This document shows positions 11,717 to 23,628 of a DNA stretch of 64,000 nucleotides, piece by piece. This DNA comes from Bradysia coprophila (Eukaryota; Arthropoda; Insecta; Diptera; Sciaridae): NCBI RefSeq assembly GCF_014529535.1, contig NW_023503509.1, positions 1,178,001-1,242,000 of the forward strand, in the 5' to 3' direction. Each line of letters starts with the position of its first letter. The first letter of the stretch is position 1. The translations under genes were made by a program, and so were the position numbers. The notes below the pieces were generated by a model. It was not told the DNA's origin. It was given only the letters and a program-made list of their open reading frames with translations, and made no database searches.

Positions 11717-12446
11717 ATTTTTTGATACCAACATTGAAAAATGATACTTTCGCCCCGCATATGAGGGGCGAAAGTAAAAAAATGCATCCCACGGGGAGAA
11801 AGTACTTAACGAAGAGCGAACGCAACTGAACGAACAGCGAAAGTGACTGACGTCACAGAAAATGAGAGAAATGAGTCGAGTTGTCAACAAAATCCGCTCA
11901 TATTATGCAGAATACTTTGATCAAAATTGTAAAACACTGTGCGCCAGTGTTCTTATTGAAATTAGCATACAAAGTTGATACTTTTTGTTACTGAATGATT
12001 TGTTAGTTATATCTTAATTTTTGTGTGTGTTATTGTTGTGATGGCTAAATTATTAAATTTTTCATATACCAGGGGGCTGCCGCCCCCTGGACCCCCGCAT
12101 TTTCTGGCTAAATGCCTTTTTATTTCAACATTGAAAATTGATACGTATCGCAAACATCGCAACAAAATGTTGAAATGAAAAGGCATTTAGCCAGAAAATG
12201 CGGGGGTCCAGGGGGCGGCAGCCCCCTGTTATATGAAAAATTTAATAATTTAGCCATCACAACAATAAACACACACAAAAATTAAGATATAACTAACAAA
12301 TCATTCAGTAACAAAAAGTATCAACTTTGTATGCTAATTTCAATAAGAACACTGGCGCACAGTGTTTTACAATTTTGATCAAAGTATTTCGCCCCTCATA
12401 TGCGGGGCGAAAGTATCATTTTTCAATGTTGGTATCAAAAAAAAAT
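11717..12446. mobile_element. Host palindrome split at its centre by a 635-bp hairpin element
   Basis: The flanks 11717-11762 and 12398-12446 are inverted copies of each other (GATACCAACATTG through CGCCCCGCATAT). Between them lies a unit at 11763-12397 whose ends are GAGGGGCGAAA and its complement, flanked on both sides by ATAT. The simplest reading is a 4-bp target duplication ATAT at the centre of an older palindrome. An alternative is that the flanks are extended termini of one element. Confidence 0.6.
11911..12388. repeat. Near-perfect long hairpin: 220-bp arms, 37-nt loop
   Basis: Left arm 11911-12130 and right arm 12168-12388 are reverse complements with only about two substitutions and one 1-bp indel that I could find. 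The loop is 12131-12167. Each arm also contains its own GC-rich mini-palindrome (AGGGGGC facing GCCCCCT) within otherwise AT-rich DNA. It has no coding potential. If transcribed, the RNA would form a long duplex of the type processed to endogenous siRNA in flies. Confidence 0.85.
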
Positions 12447-12610
12447 AATTTCCTAGAAACCCCTCTTTTTTCATCGGTGACAAAGCAAAATGGGCTTCAA
12501 CGTTAGGCTGCAAGAAATAGTTATTCGTTCAACGAGGGAAGAAATGGAATTTCCATCTTGTCTTTCCGAGTTAAACACAACGTTTTTCGAAGGGGAGATG
12601 ACTATGTCAC

Positions 12611-12712
12611 TATTTCCAATCATAGGAGATGAATCCCACTAGAAAATGACGTCATTTTTCGTACAAAAGTGACGTCATTTTCCATTGCGATTCATCTCCC
12701 ATAATTGAAAAT
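12611..12712. repeat. Palindromic MITE, 49-bp arms, 4-nt loop
   Basis: 12611-12659 and 12664-12712 are inverted copies with a few mismatches, including GGAGATGAATC and AAAATGACGTCA. The ATF/CREB-like TGACGTCA occurs once in each arm. Confidence 0.7.
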
Positions 12713-13605
12713 AGGCATCCTGGATTGTGAAAATGACAACGTTAGACATTCAAGTGATTGAGATTATTATTATTTGACATTGACTCAGACACTATGATAG
12801 ATATATCAGGGGAGTAAGTTGATATTAGTCGTATTGAAATCGCCTCGCTGTTCTTAAAAGTAGAATAACCCCAACACCAATTTTGGTGGAAAATCCTCAT
12901 CGGAAAACTATCGGAAAAATGGTAATCGACAATACTGGGATATTATTGCGAATGACAAAGTTTTCTAGAAGTTTAACTCGAAAATTTTCGTAAAATATTT
13001 CTTTCAACTTTTCCAACAAACTTTACTCTTTGCTTCGCATTTCGATTTTCAAGCTACTGGTAGCAAGGATTTACATCACCAACTTACATCTGTAAATCGG
13101 TTTTGTTTCGAAACTTTTTATGGCAGAACTGGCTTAAGAGTCATTCCGGTCGATGCGAGTTTGTTTTTCTGTGCGTCATATAAATACGTTCATGACTGCA
13201 ATGTAAGAATAAGAACAGTGTGAAGAGTTTCCTCCTCACAGTGTATCTCTGGAGAAACTATTAGCTCAAATGATTTGGTTATTCAAAGTCAACTTTTGTG
13301 CCATATCTGATTAAACAGTACGTGGAGGTATATTGACTAGAAACAGACATTGACGGCGGTGGTTATTTGAGATTACCGTCTTAGACACAACACTATGCAC
13401 ATTTAAAACAAACAAGAACTAAATGAATTCATGACATTATTTGTATAAATATGTGCGTTAACTGACGTAGCAACAGTTATCAGATTACTTCCCATATGTT
13501 TCGAGCTAGGTTCAGTACTCATATGGAGTGTCTCTTCTCGATTAAAATCTCTCATCATTCCATGAATCATGGCCATAGCTAACGAATTTTTCCAATTCTT
13601 TTACA
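12713..13605. other. 5' flank of bin3 gene
   Basis: No coding frame. It ends in a pyrimidine-rich acceptor (CCAATTCTTTTACAG) just before the bin3 start codon, so at least one non-coding 5' exon of that gene must lie upstream, here or further left. Confidence 0.45.
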
Positions 13606-13611
13606 GGCACA

Positions 13612-16595
13612 ATGAGCATAACTACACCCTCGGATAGTATCGACATAGCGGAAAGGGTAGATGGAAATCTGGAACAACCTCAGGCCATCGATCTGTCGAT
13701 GCGGAAAAATGTCCACACTTCGGACGAATTGAATAAGAGTGGAAATTCGGTGAATGGTCGGAATAAGAATCGGAAGCGGAAACGACATCACAACAACAAC
13801 AAAAACAACAACAAAAAATGGTGCAAGAAATTCAAGCGGCAACCATCTCAGCAGCAGCTGATGCACAACAACAAATCCGATTTGGAGAATTTACAAAATG
13901 TGAAAAATTCGAACAACAATCGAAAGTACGGTGGCATGGTGTACGGCGGTCAGAAGCATCTGAAATCGATGAATCAATCGATATTCAAGAACATTTCGCA
14001 CCGTAACTATCGCTGCATATCGTTGCCGGATAAACGGCTACGGAAAGAGTTGATCATTCCGCCAACGAAATTTCTGCTCGGTGGAAATATCTCCGATCCG
14101 TTGAATTTGAACAGCTTGCAGGACGAAGCATTGGACACATCGGAAAATGCTGCCACACCAAAATCGTCACCGATCACGACACCGCCAAAAATCGAAGTCA
14201 TCATACCGCCAAACATTTTCGATCCTTTGCACCTGTTGCAACCAGTCGATTCAGCTGAATATGAGAAGCTGCTTACTGCCCCCATGAAGCGGAAGGTGAA
14301 ACATCGCAATCGCAAAAAGAAACCACGAAAGCGGCACGATTCGTCCTCGTCAACAGTGGTATCATCAGCAAATAGCACAGCGATCAATATGTCGTCAGAT
14401 ACTTCAGAATTGGTGATATTCACTGACGATGAGCGTATTTCCGATGCTGAAAAGGAATTTCAGGATGATAGGCCTACCAACCAAGCATCCGCTCAACAGA
14501 GTACAGAACGGGAACGATGTCCAAAGGATTTACGCTTAGATTTAGGAGTGGACAATGACGGAAACTCAAGTCGCAAACGGAAGAATTTCGAATGTCCCAA
14601 CAGTCACAAGAAAGTAAGAAGAATGGACTCCATGGATAAAATTGTGAGTCCAGTGATTCCGCAGCCGGGTGCATGGAAACGTGGTCCGATAGCTCCACCG
14701 ATGGGAGCTCCGCGGAATCGAAATCGCGTATCTTCAACATCAACGAGTGACGATGTTTTGACGGTCAATTCTTTGGCGACAATCAACGAAGACGCGGCCG
14801 CTACAGCCTCAACGCCATCAACTCTGGCTCACTCGCCTACCGAAGACGTTTTACAGGCGGAAAATAAACCGCCACCGAAACGAAGACCAGAGAAATCAAA
14901 GTACCAGTACGGGAATCACTGTTCGTATCAGGGCTTCGCAGCTCTCACCGATAATAACGATGTACGGCTTCGGGTCTTCAAACAGTATCCGTATCTGTTC
15001 CAGAACAAAGACATTTTAGATATCGGTTGTCATGCCGGTCACGTGGCTATAGCGATAGGCCGAATGCTCAATCCCAAAAGTGTGCTCGGTGTTGACATCG
15101 CTTCGAATTTGATTTCCATGGCTCATCGCAACTTGTCGCTGTTTGTCCGAATTCCAACGGAAAAATCGACTAGTTCCGCAGCGTCGAAAACTAGCGAAAC
15201 GAATGCAACCACAACGTGCAAGAAAAAGAAGCACCACAAACGGGACCGAGCAAAGGTGTCGGGTTTCTATCCGATTTCGTTTGGCATCACCTACAAAGGC
15301 ATTCCACGGATTCCAGGTCTGCAGAGCAAGCAAAGCGATGATCAAAGTTCGACTGTGTCGGCGGATGTGTTCCCGAACAACGTGAATTTCAAGACAATGA
15401 ATTATGTCGATATGGACGATGTAAATGTGACGAACGATACGCCACAGTACGATCTCATTGTTTGCCTGTCGGTGACGAAGTACATTCATCTGAATTTTGG
15501 CGATGCTGGATTGAAAAGTGCATTTAAGAAAATGTTCAATCAACTACGACCCGGCGGTAAACTGATACTGGAAGCACAAAATTGGGCGAGCTATGAGAAA
15601 AGCAAAAACTTGACGGTAAGTTAGTCGTATGATTAGTGGAAGCTTCCAAAAATTCATTCCATCCATTTTCGTTTACAGCAAACCATGTACAGCAACTACA
15701 AAAGCATCGAGTTCTTTCCAAATAAATTCCAAGAATTTCTACTGAGTACCGAGGTCGGATTTAGTCATACATCCCTGTTGGCAGTGTTACGGCACGCAAA
15801 GGGATTCAAACGATCATTGCAGGTAATTTCAAATTTTTTTTTTTTATCAAATGAAAACAGCGAAACTAAACCTCTTCCATACATTCACAGCTCTACGTGA
15901 AAGGCGACTTTACTCCGTCACAAATTTGCTGGTCAGACAGCCATATTCCTCAAACGCCATACGAAGAACCCTCCTCCCACATATACCGCGCCTATTATGC
16001 TCAAATGAGACGACCGCGAACGGTTCGCTCTGTCTGGCAGAGTGACACACTAGCGCACATGAGTTCGCGATTCACACCGCACGGTCTATCATCCACGTCC
16101 CAATACTACAATCCTCTGGAAACGGACAGCTACCTGCCCAGCTACGACAATGAGATCCAGACTCGGCATTACTGCTTCGTAAGTCCACTGTATTCGACGG
16201 TATGGTCTCCACCAAGTGGCAGAAAGTCGGCATCGCAAACGCCACTGTTTGGCAGCATTCGAAAAGTGGACGACGGAGACGAAAATCTTCGACCGCATGT
16301 ATATATACCGACCGGTAACTATGATGGCCGTGATAGTAGCCGTAGCATCGACGATTGCAGTCAATCGCCGCAGACGAGTCACGTGTATTCGGCAGCAACG
16401 CCAGAGAGTCGCAGCTGTCGGGAACCGGATGCCGATTATTGTTCACCGAAAGGACATGTTTACGCAACGGCATGTGATAACTCGTCGAGTCCGCAACAGT
16501 ACAGTGGTGAAAGTTCTCGCAGTATTGAAATCGAACAAGAGGACAATGTTGAAGATAACTTGGCAGATACTCAGGCTCGGTCGTTTAGTCTATAA
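13612..16595 (+). CDS. bin3: Bin3/MEPCE-type 7SK snRNA methylphosphate capping enzyme
   Basis: Adds a methyl group to the 5' gamma-phosphate of 7SK RNA using S-adenosylmethionine, stabilising the 7SK RNP that restrains P-TEFb. Three coding exons (13612-15615, 15679-15822, 15891-16595) join in phase 0, giving about 950 aa. The first 430 residues are low-complexity and basic (KNRKRKRHH, Asn/Lys runs). The Bin3 methyltransferase domain starts near YQYGNH (431); the SAM-binding motif is ILDIGCHAGH (468-477), then GVDI (493-496), CLSVTKYIHLNFGD, LRPGGKLILE (645-654), and NYKSIEFFPNKFQEFLLS in exon 2, all as in MEPCE. About 50 residues into exon 3 the protein continues into a Ser-rich extension of roughly 200 residues with three HVY motifs (RPHVYIP, SHVYSA, GHVYAT), absent from the human enzyme as I know it. 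The start ATG is six bases after an acceptor, so a 5' UTR exon lies upstream. Confidence 0.93.
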
Positions 16596-19064
16596 ACTGT
16601 AAATAATTTACAGACACACAAAACCAACACACATTCACTGCAAAGAAAAGGAAGCAAAAAATTGAGAAAGTTATTCGGTTAAGCAAAGGCAAAAAAAAGT
16701 TTTTATTTGTTTAATGTTATTGTAATTTTGAATTAAACTTCTATTTAACTCATTATATCAGCGGTGTATCCTTGAGTTACGATGGGCTTGGACAAAATTA
16801 CAATTGAATCAAAATATGAAAATTATTCTCTCTCTCTCCTCTCTCGGTTGAGGAGCCTATCCTTGGCTGAAACGTGGTGGCTGTTGGTTCAATTGCGCTT
16901 TATGCGCTGGGGTACTGCTCCCGGGGGGAAGTGCAGTAAGGGTTGAGATGGGCTCTAGCCTCACCTTTGGCAATGTTGGTGCATAAACACCGGTATTTAA
17001 AGGCAGTTCTACGCGCTGATTGAGCGGTAATCTCGAAATTCTTTTTGGAAAGGAAGAGCTGTTATGCTTATGGCAGGTAAGCTCTCTAATCTAAAGATAT
17101 GTTATTCTCTCCTCTCTGTGACCATAATTCTCTCAATTCCCTCTCTGTAACACAATCAATCGTCCACTAAATCTTTTAGCGAATTGTTTCTGAAACAAGA
17201 GGAAATGACTATGTAACTTTGACTTCATCCAGGGGACGAATAGACCGTGCAACTGGTTTTTTATCGATCCAAACCTTTTTCTCTGACAATTAATATGAAT
17301 TACGAGAATTGCGAAATTCAATTACAAAGATGAGGAAAATCGGTCATACGAGATATATCGCAAAAAATTCCAGATTACTATAAATTCTACGGCAGTGTCG
17401 CCACCAGGTCTTTGTCACTCTTGGAATTAGAATGTCTGGGACCTTTTACACTACAGAGTAAGACTCGTTATCAATCTGAAGCCTGAACCTGGTTGCGTTT
17501 TACACTGACTTGAATAACCTTGAAATCTGACTCGGCCTGGAAAATAATAACCTGACCTGACCTAGCAACAGGGCTGGATTAGCTACTGAAGGGCGCTCTT
17601 GTGAAATGCAGGAAAAAGTGCTTGAAATGCAGCTAATAGGTGCTTGCAGTGAAGAAAAGGCAAGTCAATTCAGGTTAGATCCAGGTCATTCAGGTACAAA
17701 ATTAATGAGAAACCTGAATGTGACCTGAATCTTTTTAGGTCGACCGTTTCAGGTCTTAAACTGAGAATTATGTGCTCCGAAATTGAGAATTTGAGTGCCC
17801 CAAACAGAAATCGATGTGCACTAGTAAAAGTCGGTGTGAACGTCTGTGAAAAACATGAAATGATAGGATGCCATTCAGTTAAGAAAACCTTTCAAGAGAT
17901 CGAATCCCTGCATGATGAGCTAGAGCCCATGAAGGGATCGTTAGTCGTCAAGAACAATATCATTAGCAGATTTTTGGAAATGAATTCTGGGAGAGTAGGC
18001 AGTGCGAACACTGTACGAATATTCAATCCTGCAATAATGACGTTCACACATTCCTAAGATTCTCTCCTAAGTGTGGTCGTCATGAACATTAGCAGTGTGA
18101 TCATATGTAATCTGTTACTTCCGTTCAACTAATTATTTTCAGCTATTCAAGCCAAAATCTTTTATTTCCTTTATTTTGGGCACACAATTTACCATACGGT
18201 AAAGGTGAGATCATCATTTAATTATGTCGTCGTTGTTAATATTTGTATGAAAAATCGCCATGTTACTATGTATTGTCGACGTTCGTGTGTCAAAGTTCGG
18301 GCTTACACATATTTGGAACAAAAATTGTCACATAACTGTAAAACGCCGTACAAAGCCATAGACTTGTTCCAATTGACTGTAAACCCGAACTTTGACAACG
18401 CGAACGACAAAGATTTCATTCACAGAGATGAACATAACCTAAACGTCAACAAATTTCTTTGTAAATTTTTCGTAAACCGGAAAGTTGAAGTTAAGTTGCC
18501 TGTGGATGAAATTTGACAGTTAGAATGACCTTGGAACAAACCTATTTCATACATAGAGTACTCTATGTGACTATGATCACTTTTGCTGGAAGTGCGTTGC
18601 TGTAAATCATCTGCGAAAAAAACCTCCGAATTTCAAAACTGCGAACAAATTTTCCTTGCACTTAAAGATGCCTTTTCCATACATTTTGTATAAGGAAAAT
18701 TATGCTTTCGTGTAAATGTGAATACGAGGAGACGTGAAAATCATTTTTCCTGTTGCAAAATGTTACTCAAGTCAAGACATTTTTTTAGATACTTCACAAA
18801 CATGGAAAAACCTGTACACTCTATACGACAATTTCAAATATCCCGCAAAACTAATTCTAGAAGCATAGTACGTCCACTGCAGCTGCCTACCGTATCGATC
18901 GATAAGAAATGTCAGAGAAGCATAAAAAAGACGATCAACCTGCCCTCTGTCACCTAGAAACTTCGCATTTGCATCACACACGTGAAATCGTGAAATTAGT
19001 TGAGAAAACTAATAAGAAATTTGATAAAGAAAATTGTGAAAACTCATTGAATAAATAACTAAAA
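16596..19064. other. Intergenic DNA between bin3 and Hsc70-5
   Basis: An ATTAAA at about 16733 may be the bin3 poly(A) signal. 16834-17115 is a GC-richer island bounded by TTATTCTCTC/CCTCTCT runs, possibly an unidentified repeat. 17480-17760 is rich in CCTGA/TCAGG words. Frames at 17770-18057 and 18205-18516 have no recognisable domains, and the latter lies over a foldback. Confidence 0.4.
18280..18408. repeat. Foldback with about 40-bp arms
   Basis: GTCAAAGTTCGGGCTTACA at about 18290 faces TGTAAACCCGAACTTTGAC at about 18377, with the arms extending to a TTGGAACA/TGTTCCAA inner boundary. It explains the 103-codon frame over it, which I do not call as a gene. Confidence 0.6.
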
Positions 19065-22000
19065 ATGTTAACAGCCGCTCGGTACGCATCTCGGTTGATT
19101 GAAAGCCGCAGTGATATCACAAAACGTACATTTTCGTCTCTATTGCAAAATGTAAGTATTTCACTGCAGTGATAGCATTGATGGACTTTTCCTATTTGTC
19201 TTGTTTGATCCGTTGAACTAGTGAATCAATTGAAATAATACGATGAAAACAGTGTGTCAGAACCATTTCTAACCAGGAAAAGTGTTGAAGTTGTTTTAAA
19301 TCCAGCAAAATAACATTTGCGACCAATTGAGTCCCACCCGGTACATAGACACCGCAGTCTTTGACAAAGTCCCTGAGTCCTGCTTGACAGTGACACCCAA
19401 CTAATTCGTTTTCTTCCTTTCAGCAATCAGCACCAGTATTTACGGCATACAACCAGCATGCCAATCAGGTTCGATTCAAGTAAGTTGAAATTCAGTTTTA
19501 TTACATTCGTATTGCATCATCCGTTTATTGATCGGACCGAGACAAGCGGACTATGCAAATCAATTTCTAAGTTCAATTTATCCGGGTCCTTGTTTACCGA
19601 ATGCAATTCAAGGCCTGATCGCAATCCCTTAATGGTGAATTTAAGCGGTTCCGATTTCGTCAGTCTTTCACTTTTCGTAACGTCCATGTTCGATTACATA
19701 ATCATTTACAATGTACGGATATGCCGGCATGGTAATTTGACTATTAAGAGTTGTAACTCGCTTCGTTTTCGATTGATTTCATCGGAAGAAGAAATATTTC
19801 CCTTATGAAAGCCAATGAATTCGTTCCGACCTTGAAAATTATTTGGTGACAATATTCTGAGGTTATGTGACTCTGTTATCATAGTATTAAGTGCGCACTG
19901 GTATGTTAACGTTCAAAGGGTTCAATGCAAAGTGTTGTTGAAAAGTGATAAGGTGCAACGATGATGGGATGTCATCGAATCTATGTTAAATTGTGTTGCA
20001 TATTACAAACGGGCTTGCAGCTCATCATTAATTATTGATTTCAAAACAGAATGGAATTAAGAGTCCTGAGGGTTTCATACAACTGACTGTCCGTACCACG
20101 TCTAATGCCTTACTTAGGACTTCCGTTTATTCGTCAATGACGTACGACAGACGATATTCCGGTTGATCATTTAGTCAGTACTTTGATGTGAACACCAGAG
20201 GGTCGAACTAGAAGCGTTATGCATGCTCTCTATGTGCTCGTTACTGAGTTTTCTATAGTTTGTGAGAAAAGAAGTGTTTCGGATCTGACTAGGAATGTCA
20301 AGTCACTTGGAATATGGTCAAAACAATTGGGCTATTAAGAACGGCAAGCAAGCAAACCATGATGAAATCGTTAAATCTGTTTCTTCCTCTCTTCCGATTC
20401 TTTTATTCTTCTTCGAAAGGTTCGATGGTTCGATTACAAACTATTCATCTCATTCGTTTTGACATACAATTTACTATGTAAAGACCTCTGCAGCCAGTGG
20501 TCACAGCGAGTGGAAAATACCAACAGAAAATCCTGTCCCACCATTCGCTTACATTATCCAGTCATTCGCTCATATATTCCTGTCACTCGCCCCATCCATT
20601 TCCTTTTATTTTCCTATCATTCACTCACACTTTCACTTCATTCGCTCAAATTTTGCCATTGTTCGTTCTACTCATTTGCTCATATTTCTCTTGTTGTTTT
20701 CCCCTCGGGTTACAGCGTATTTTTGTCGTTGCTGTTGAAGCATCTGAAGAATTTGAAGAATTTTGAATCTACTTCAAAATCAAGTTAGTCCCTGAACCAA
20801 AGTTAAGTTACAGTGGAAGTAGGATGAGACGAAGCTTCTCCATTCTTTTCGTTTGTGTCAACCGATTCTTCAAATTTACTTTCTCAATTTTAGGTCCGAA
20901 GGTGTCAAGGGCGCGGTTATCGGCATTGACTTGGGCACCACAAATTCTTGTGTCGCTGTAATGGAAGGAAAGACAGCCAGAGTGATAGAAAATGCTGAAG
21001 GCGCTCGCACCACACCGTCGCACGTTGCATTCACCAAAGATGGAGAGCGTTTGGTCGGTATGCCAGCCAAACGGCAGGCCGTCACCAATTCAGCGAACAC
21101 ATTTTACGCAACGAAACGTTTGATTGGTCGACGGTTCGAAGATCCCGAGGTGAAGAAGGATATGAAAAATTTGTCGTACAAAATTAGCCGGGCTTCGAAT
21201 GGTGATGCATGGGTGCAGGGTAGCGACGGTAAAGTCTACTCGCCCAGTCAGATTGGTGCATTTATTTTGATGAAGATGAAAGAAACGGCCGATTCCTACT
21301 TGAACGTCAATGTTAAGAATGCTGTTGTCACGGTTCCAGCTTACTTCAACGATTCACAGCGTCAAGCCACGAAAGATGCGGGTCAGATATCGGGTTTGAA
21401 TGTTTTGCGTGTGATAAACGAACCGACGGCTGCTGCGTTGGCCTATGGCATGGATAAGACCGAAGATAAAATGTAAGTGTCCATCACTTCCCCGTCCGCA
21501 TCTATTGCGTTTCATTCAAAATCATTTTTGATTGTAGCATCGCAGTTTACGATCTCGGAGGAGGAACGTTTGACGTCTCCATTTTGGAAATCCAGAAGGG
21601 TGTCTTCGAAGTGAAATCAACAAACGGAGACACTTTGTTGGGCGGCGAAGATTTCGACCACATACTGGTCAATCATTTGGTAGCCGAATTCAAGAAGGAG
21701 CAGGGAATCGATATAACTAAGGATCCGATGGCTATGCAACGGTTAAAGGAAGCAGCTGAAAAAGCGAAAATCGAACTCTCATCATCTGTGCAAACTGACA
21801 TCAATTTACCCTACCTAACAATGGACGCCTCTGGCCCGAAGCATATGAACCTGAAATTCTCCCGCTCCAAGCTAGAAAGTCTGGTCGGTGATTTGATCAA
21901 ACGAACAATTGCACCATGCCAGAAAGCATTATCAGACGCCGAGGTTTCCAAATCTGACATCGGTGAAGTTTTGTTGGTCGGCGGTATGACTCGAATGCCC

Positions 22001-23135
22001 AAAGTTCAACAGACTGTTCAGGTAAGAGAAAATGAAAGTCTTTTGCAATGGACAGTTGCGTTACTGAAGCCCCAATTTTTGATCAATCCAGGAACTGTTC
22101 GGTAGAACTCCATCGAAAGCAGTTAATCCAGATGAAGCAGTGGCTATCGGTGCTGCTGTACAAGGTGGTGTCTTGGCCGGTGATGTTACGGACGTGTTAC
22201 TGTTGGACGTTACTCCACTTTCACTCGGAATCGAAACTCTAGGCGGAGTATTCACGCGACTGATCACCAGAAACACAACCATTCCCACAAAGAAATCTCA
22301 AGTATTTTCAACAGCTGCTGATGGACAAACACAAGTGGAAATTAAAGTCCATCAGGGTGAACGTGAAATGGCTAACGATAACAAGAAACTCGGCTCGTTC
22401 ACATTGGTCGGAATTCCACCAGCGGTAAGTTATTTAGCGTGACGTGTGCACAAAAGTCCGTAGAGTAAACATTGTTTCCGATCCACAGCCACGTGGTGTA
22501 CCACAAATTGAAGTTGTATTCGACATCGATGCCAATGGTATCGTGCATGTATCGGCCAAGGACAAAGGTACCGGCAAAGAGCAACAAATTGTGATTCAAT
22601 CGTCGGGCGGTCTGAGCAAAGACGAAATCGAGAACATGGTCAAGAATGCCGAACAATTTGCACAGGACGATAAAGTGAAGCGAGAACGTGTCGAAGCGGT
22701 CAATCAAAGTGAGGGCATTGTTCACGATACCGAATCGAAGATGGAAGAATTCAAGAGCCAATTGCCACAAGAAGAGGTGAGTTTGATCGGTTTTATCGGT
22801 GGAGCGTTTCTCAAAAATTAAATTCAATTTTACAGTGCGATAAACTGCGAGAAGAAATTGCTAAAGTTCGCGAAGTCTTAGCCAACAAAGATGCCGTCGA
22901 TCCAGAAGAAATCCGAAAAGCCACAAGCACACTGCAGCAATCGTCACTGAAACTATTCGAAATGGCATACAAAAAGGTAATTTCATTCGGTTGATTCGAT
23001 CGTCAGAATCATCTAATTTACTCGATAATTTCGTTTTTGCAGATGGCTTCGGAACGCGAAAGTTCCAACGCTGACCAAACATCGAAAACGGACGATTCTA
23101 CGAGTTCCGAACAAAAGAAAGAAGATAAGAATTGA
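19065..23135 (+). CDS. Hsc70-5: Mitochondrial heat shock protein 70 (Hsc70-5, mortalin)
   Basis: Matrix Hsp70 chaperone: ATP-driven protein import motor, folding and Fe-S cluster assembly. Eight coding exons join in frame: 19065-19151, 19424-19479, 20894-21472, 21538-22021, 22092-22424, 22489-22776, 22836-22976 and 23043-23135, giving 686 aa, the usual insect length. The first two exons encode an Arg/Ser-rich amphipathic presequence ([13 protein letters not shown]...), so starting at the long third exon would lose the mitochondrial targeting signal. The nucleotide-binding domain begins [18 protein letters not shown] (from residue 56), with [26 protein letters not shown] and [14 protein letters not shown]. 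The substrate domain has [14 protein letters not shown], and the tail is SSNADQTSK...KKEDKN. Intron 2 is long (1.4 kb) and contains degenerate CATTCGCTCA repeats; the others are short. Broken copies lie downstream (27211 and 30567). Confidence 0.96.
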
Positions 23136-23628
23136 ATAGTCAATCGCTAGATCCATTCTCGTTTCCTTTTTCTGTTTTTTTTTTTTATTTGTCTAATTAG
23201 ATGAAAGTAAGAGAAAATATCGCGCTACCAAAACATAAATTATGTTCGATTGAAATTATTTTTGAGTGAACGTGGGGCGATGTTGTGTGTATGATGTAGA
23301 GCACTATGAATGAACTTTTTTTTTGGTTAAAAGAAAAGAATTTTCAATAAAAACCTAGGAACTTAATCAGTCAGTCGTTTCTATTATCTTCTGTGGTATT
23401 GACAACGACTACAGCAATGAGCGAGGTGTTCGCTAAGAAAATAAAACATTTTCCATCAAATAAAGGCAGCAAAATAATGCATCATTCGCCGGTTTTGAAT
23501 GCTATGGTGTATGCCGTAGCTATTTATGCACCAAGAATCGTATGACGGTACTTTATCACACAAAAGCTTATCAATCCGAGTTGGGGCCATGGGTCAGAAA
23601 TCTTACAAATGTTCTCCAAGCAAACTCA
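23136..23628 (+). other. 3' UTR and flank of Hsc70-5
   Basis: AATAAA near 23346 is a likely poly(A) signal. The stretch from the stop codon to about 23628 is repeated, with small differences, at 30840-31360 in the broken copy, showing that genomic flank and not only transcript was duplicated. Confidence 0.6.

Noticed and set aside
14007-16473. Minus-strand frames of 89-175 codons
   Set aside because: Antisense shadows of the bin3 exons; no splice or family support.
20416-20440. GGTTCGAT words resembling a tRNA B box
   Set aside because: No A box or cloverleaf around it; lies in an intron of Hsc70-5. I found no tRNA gene in the window.
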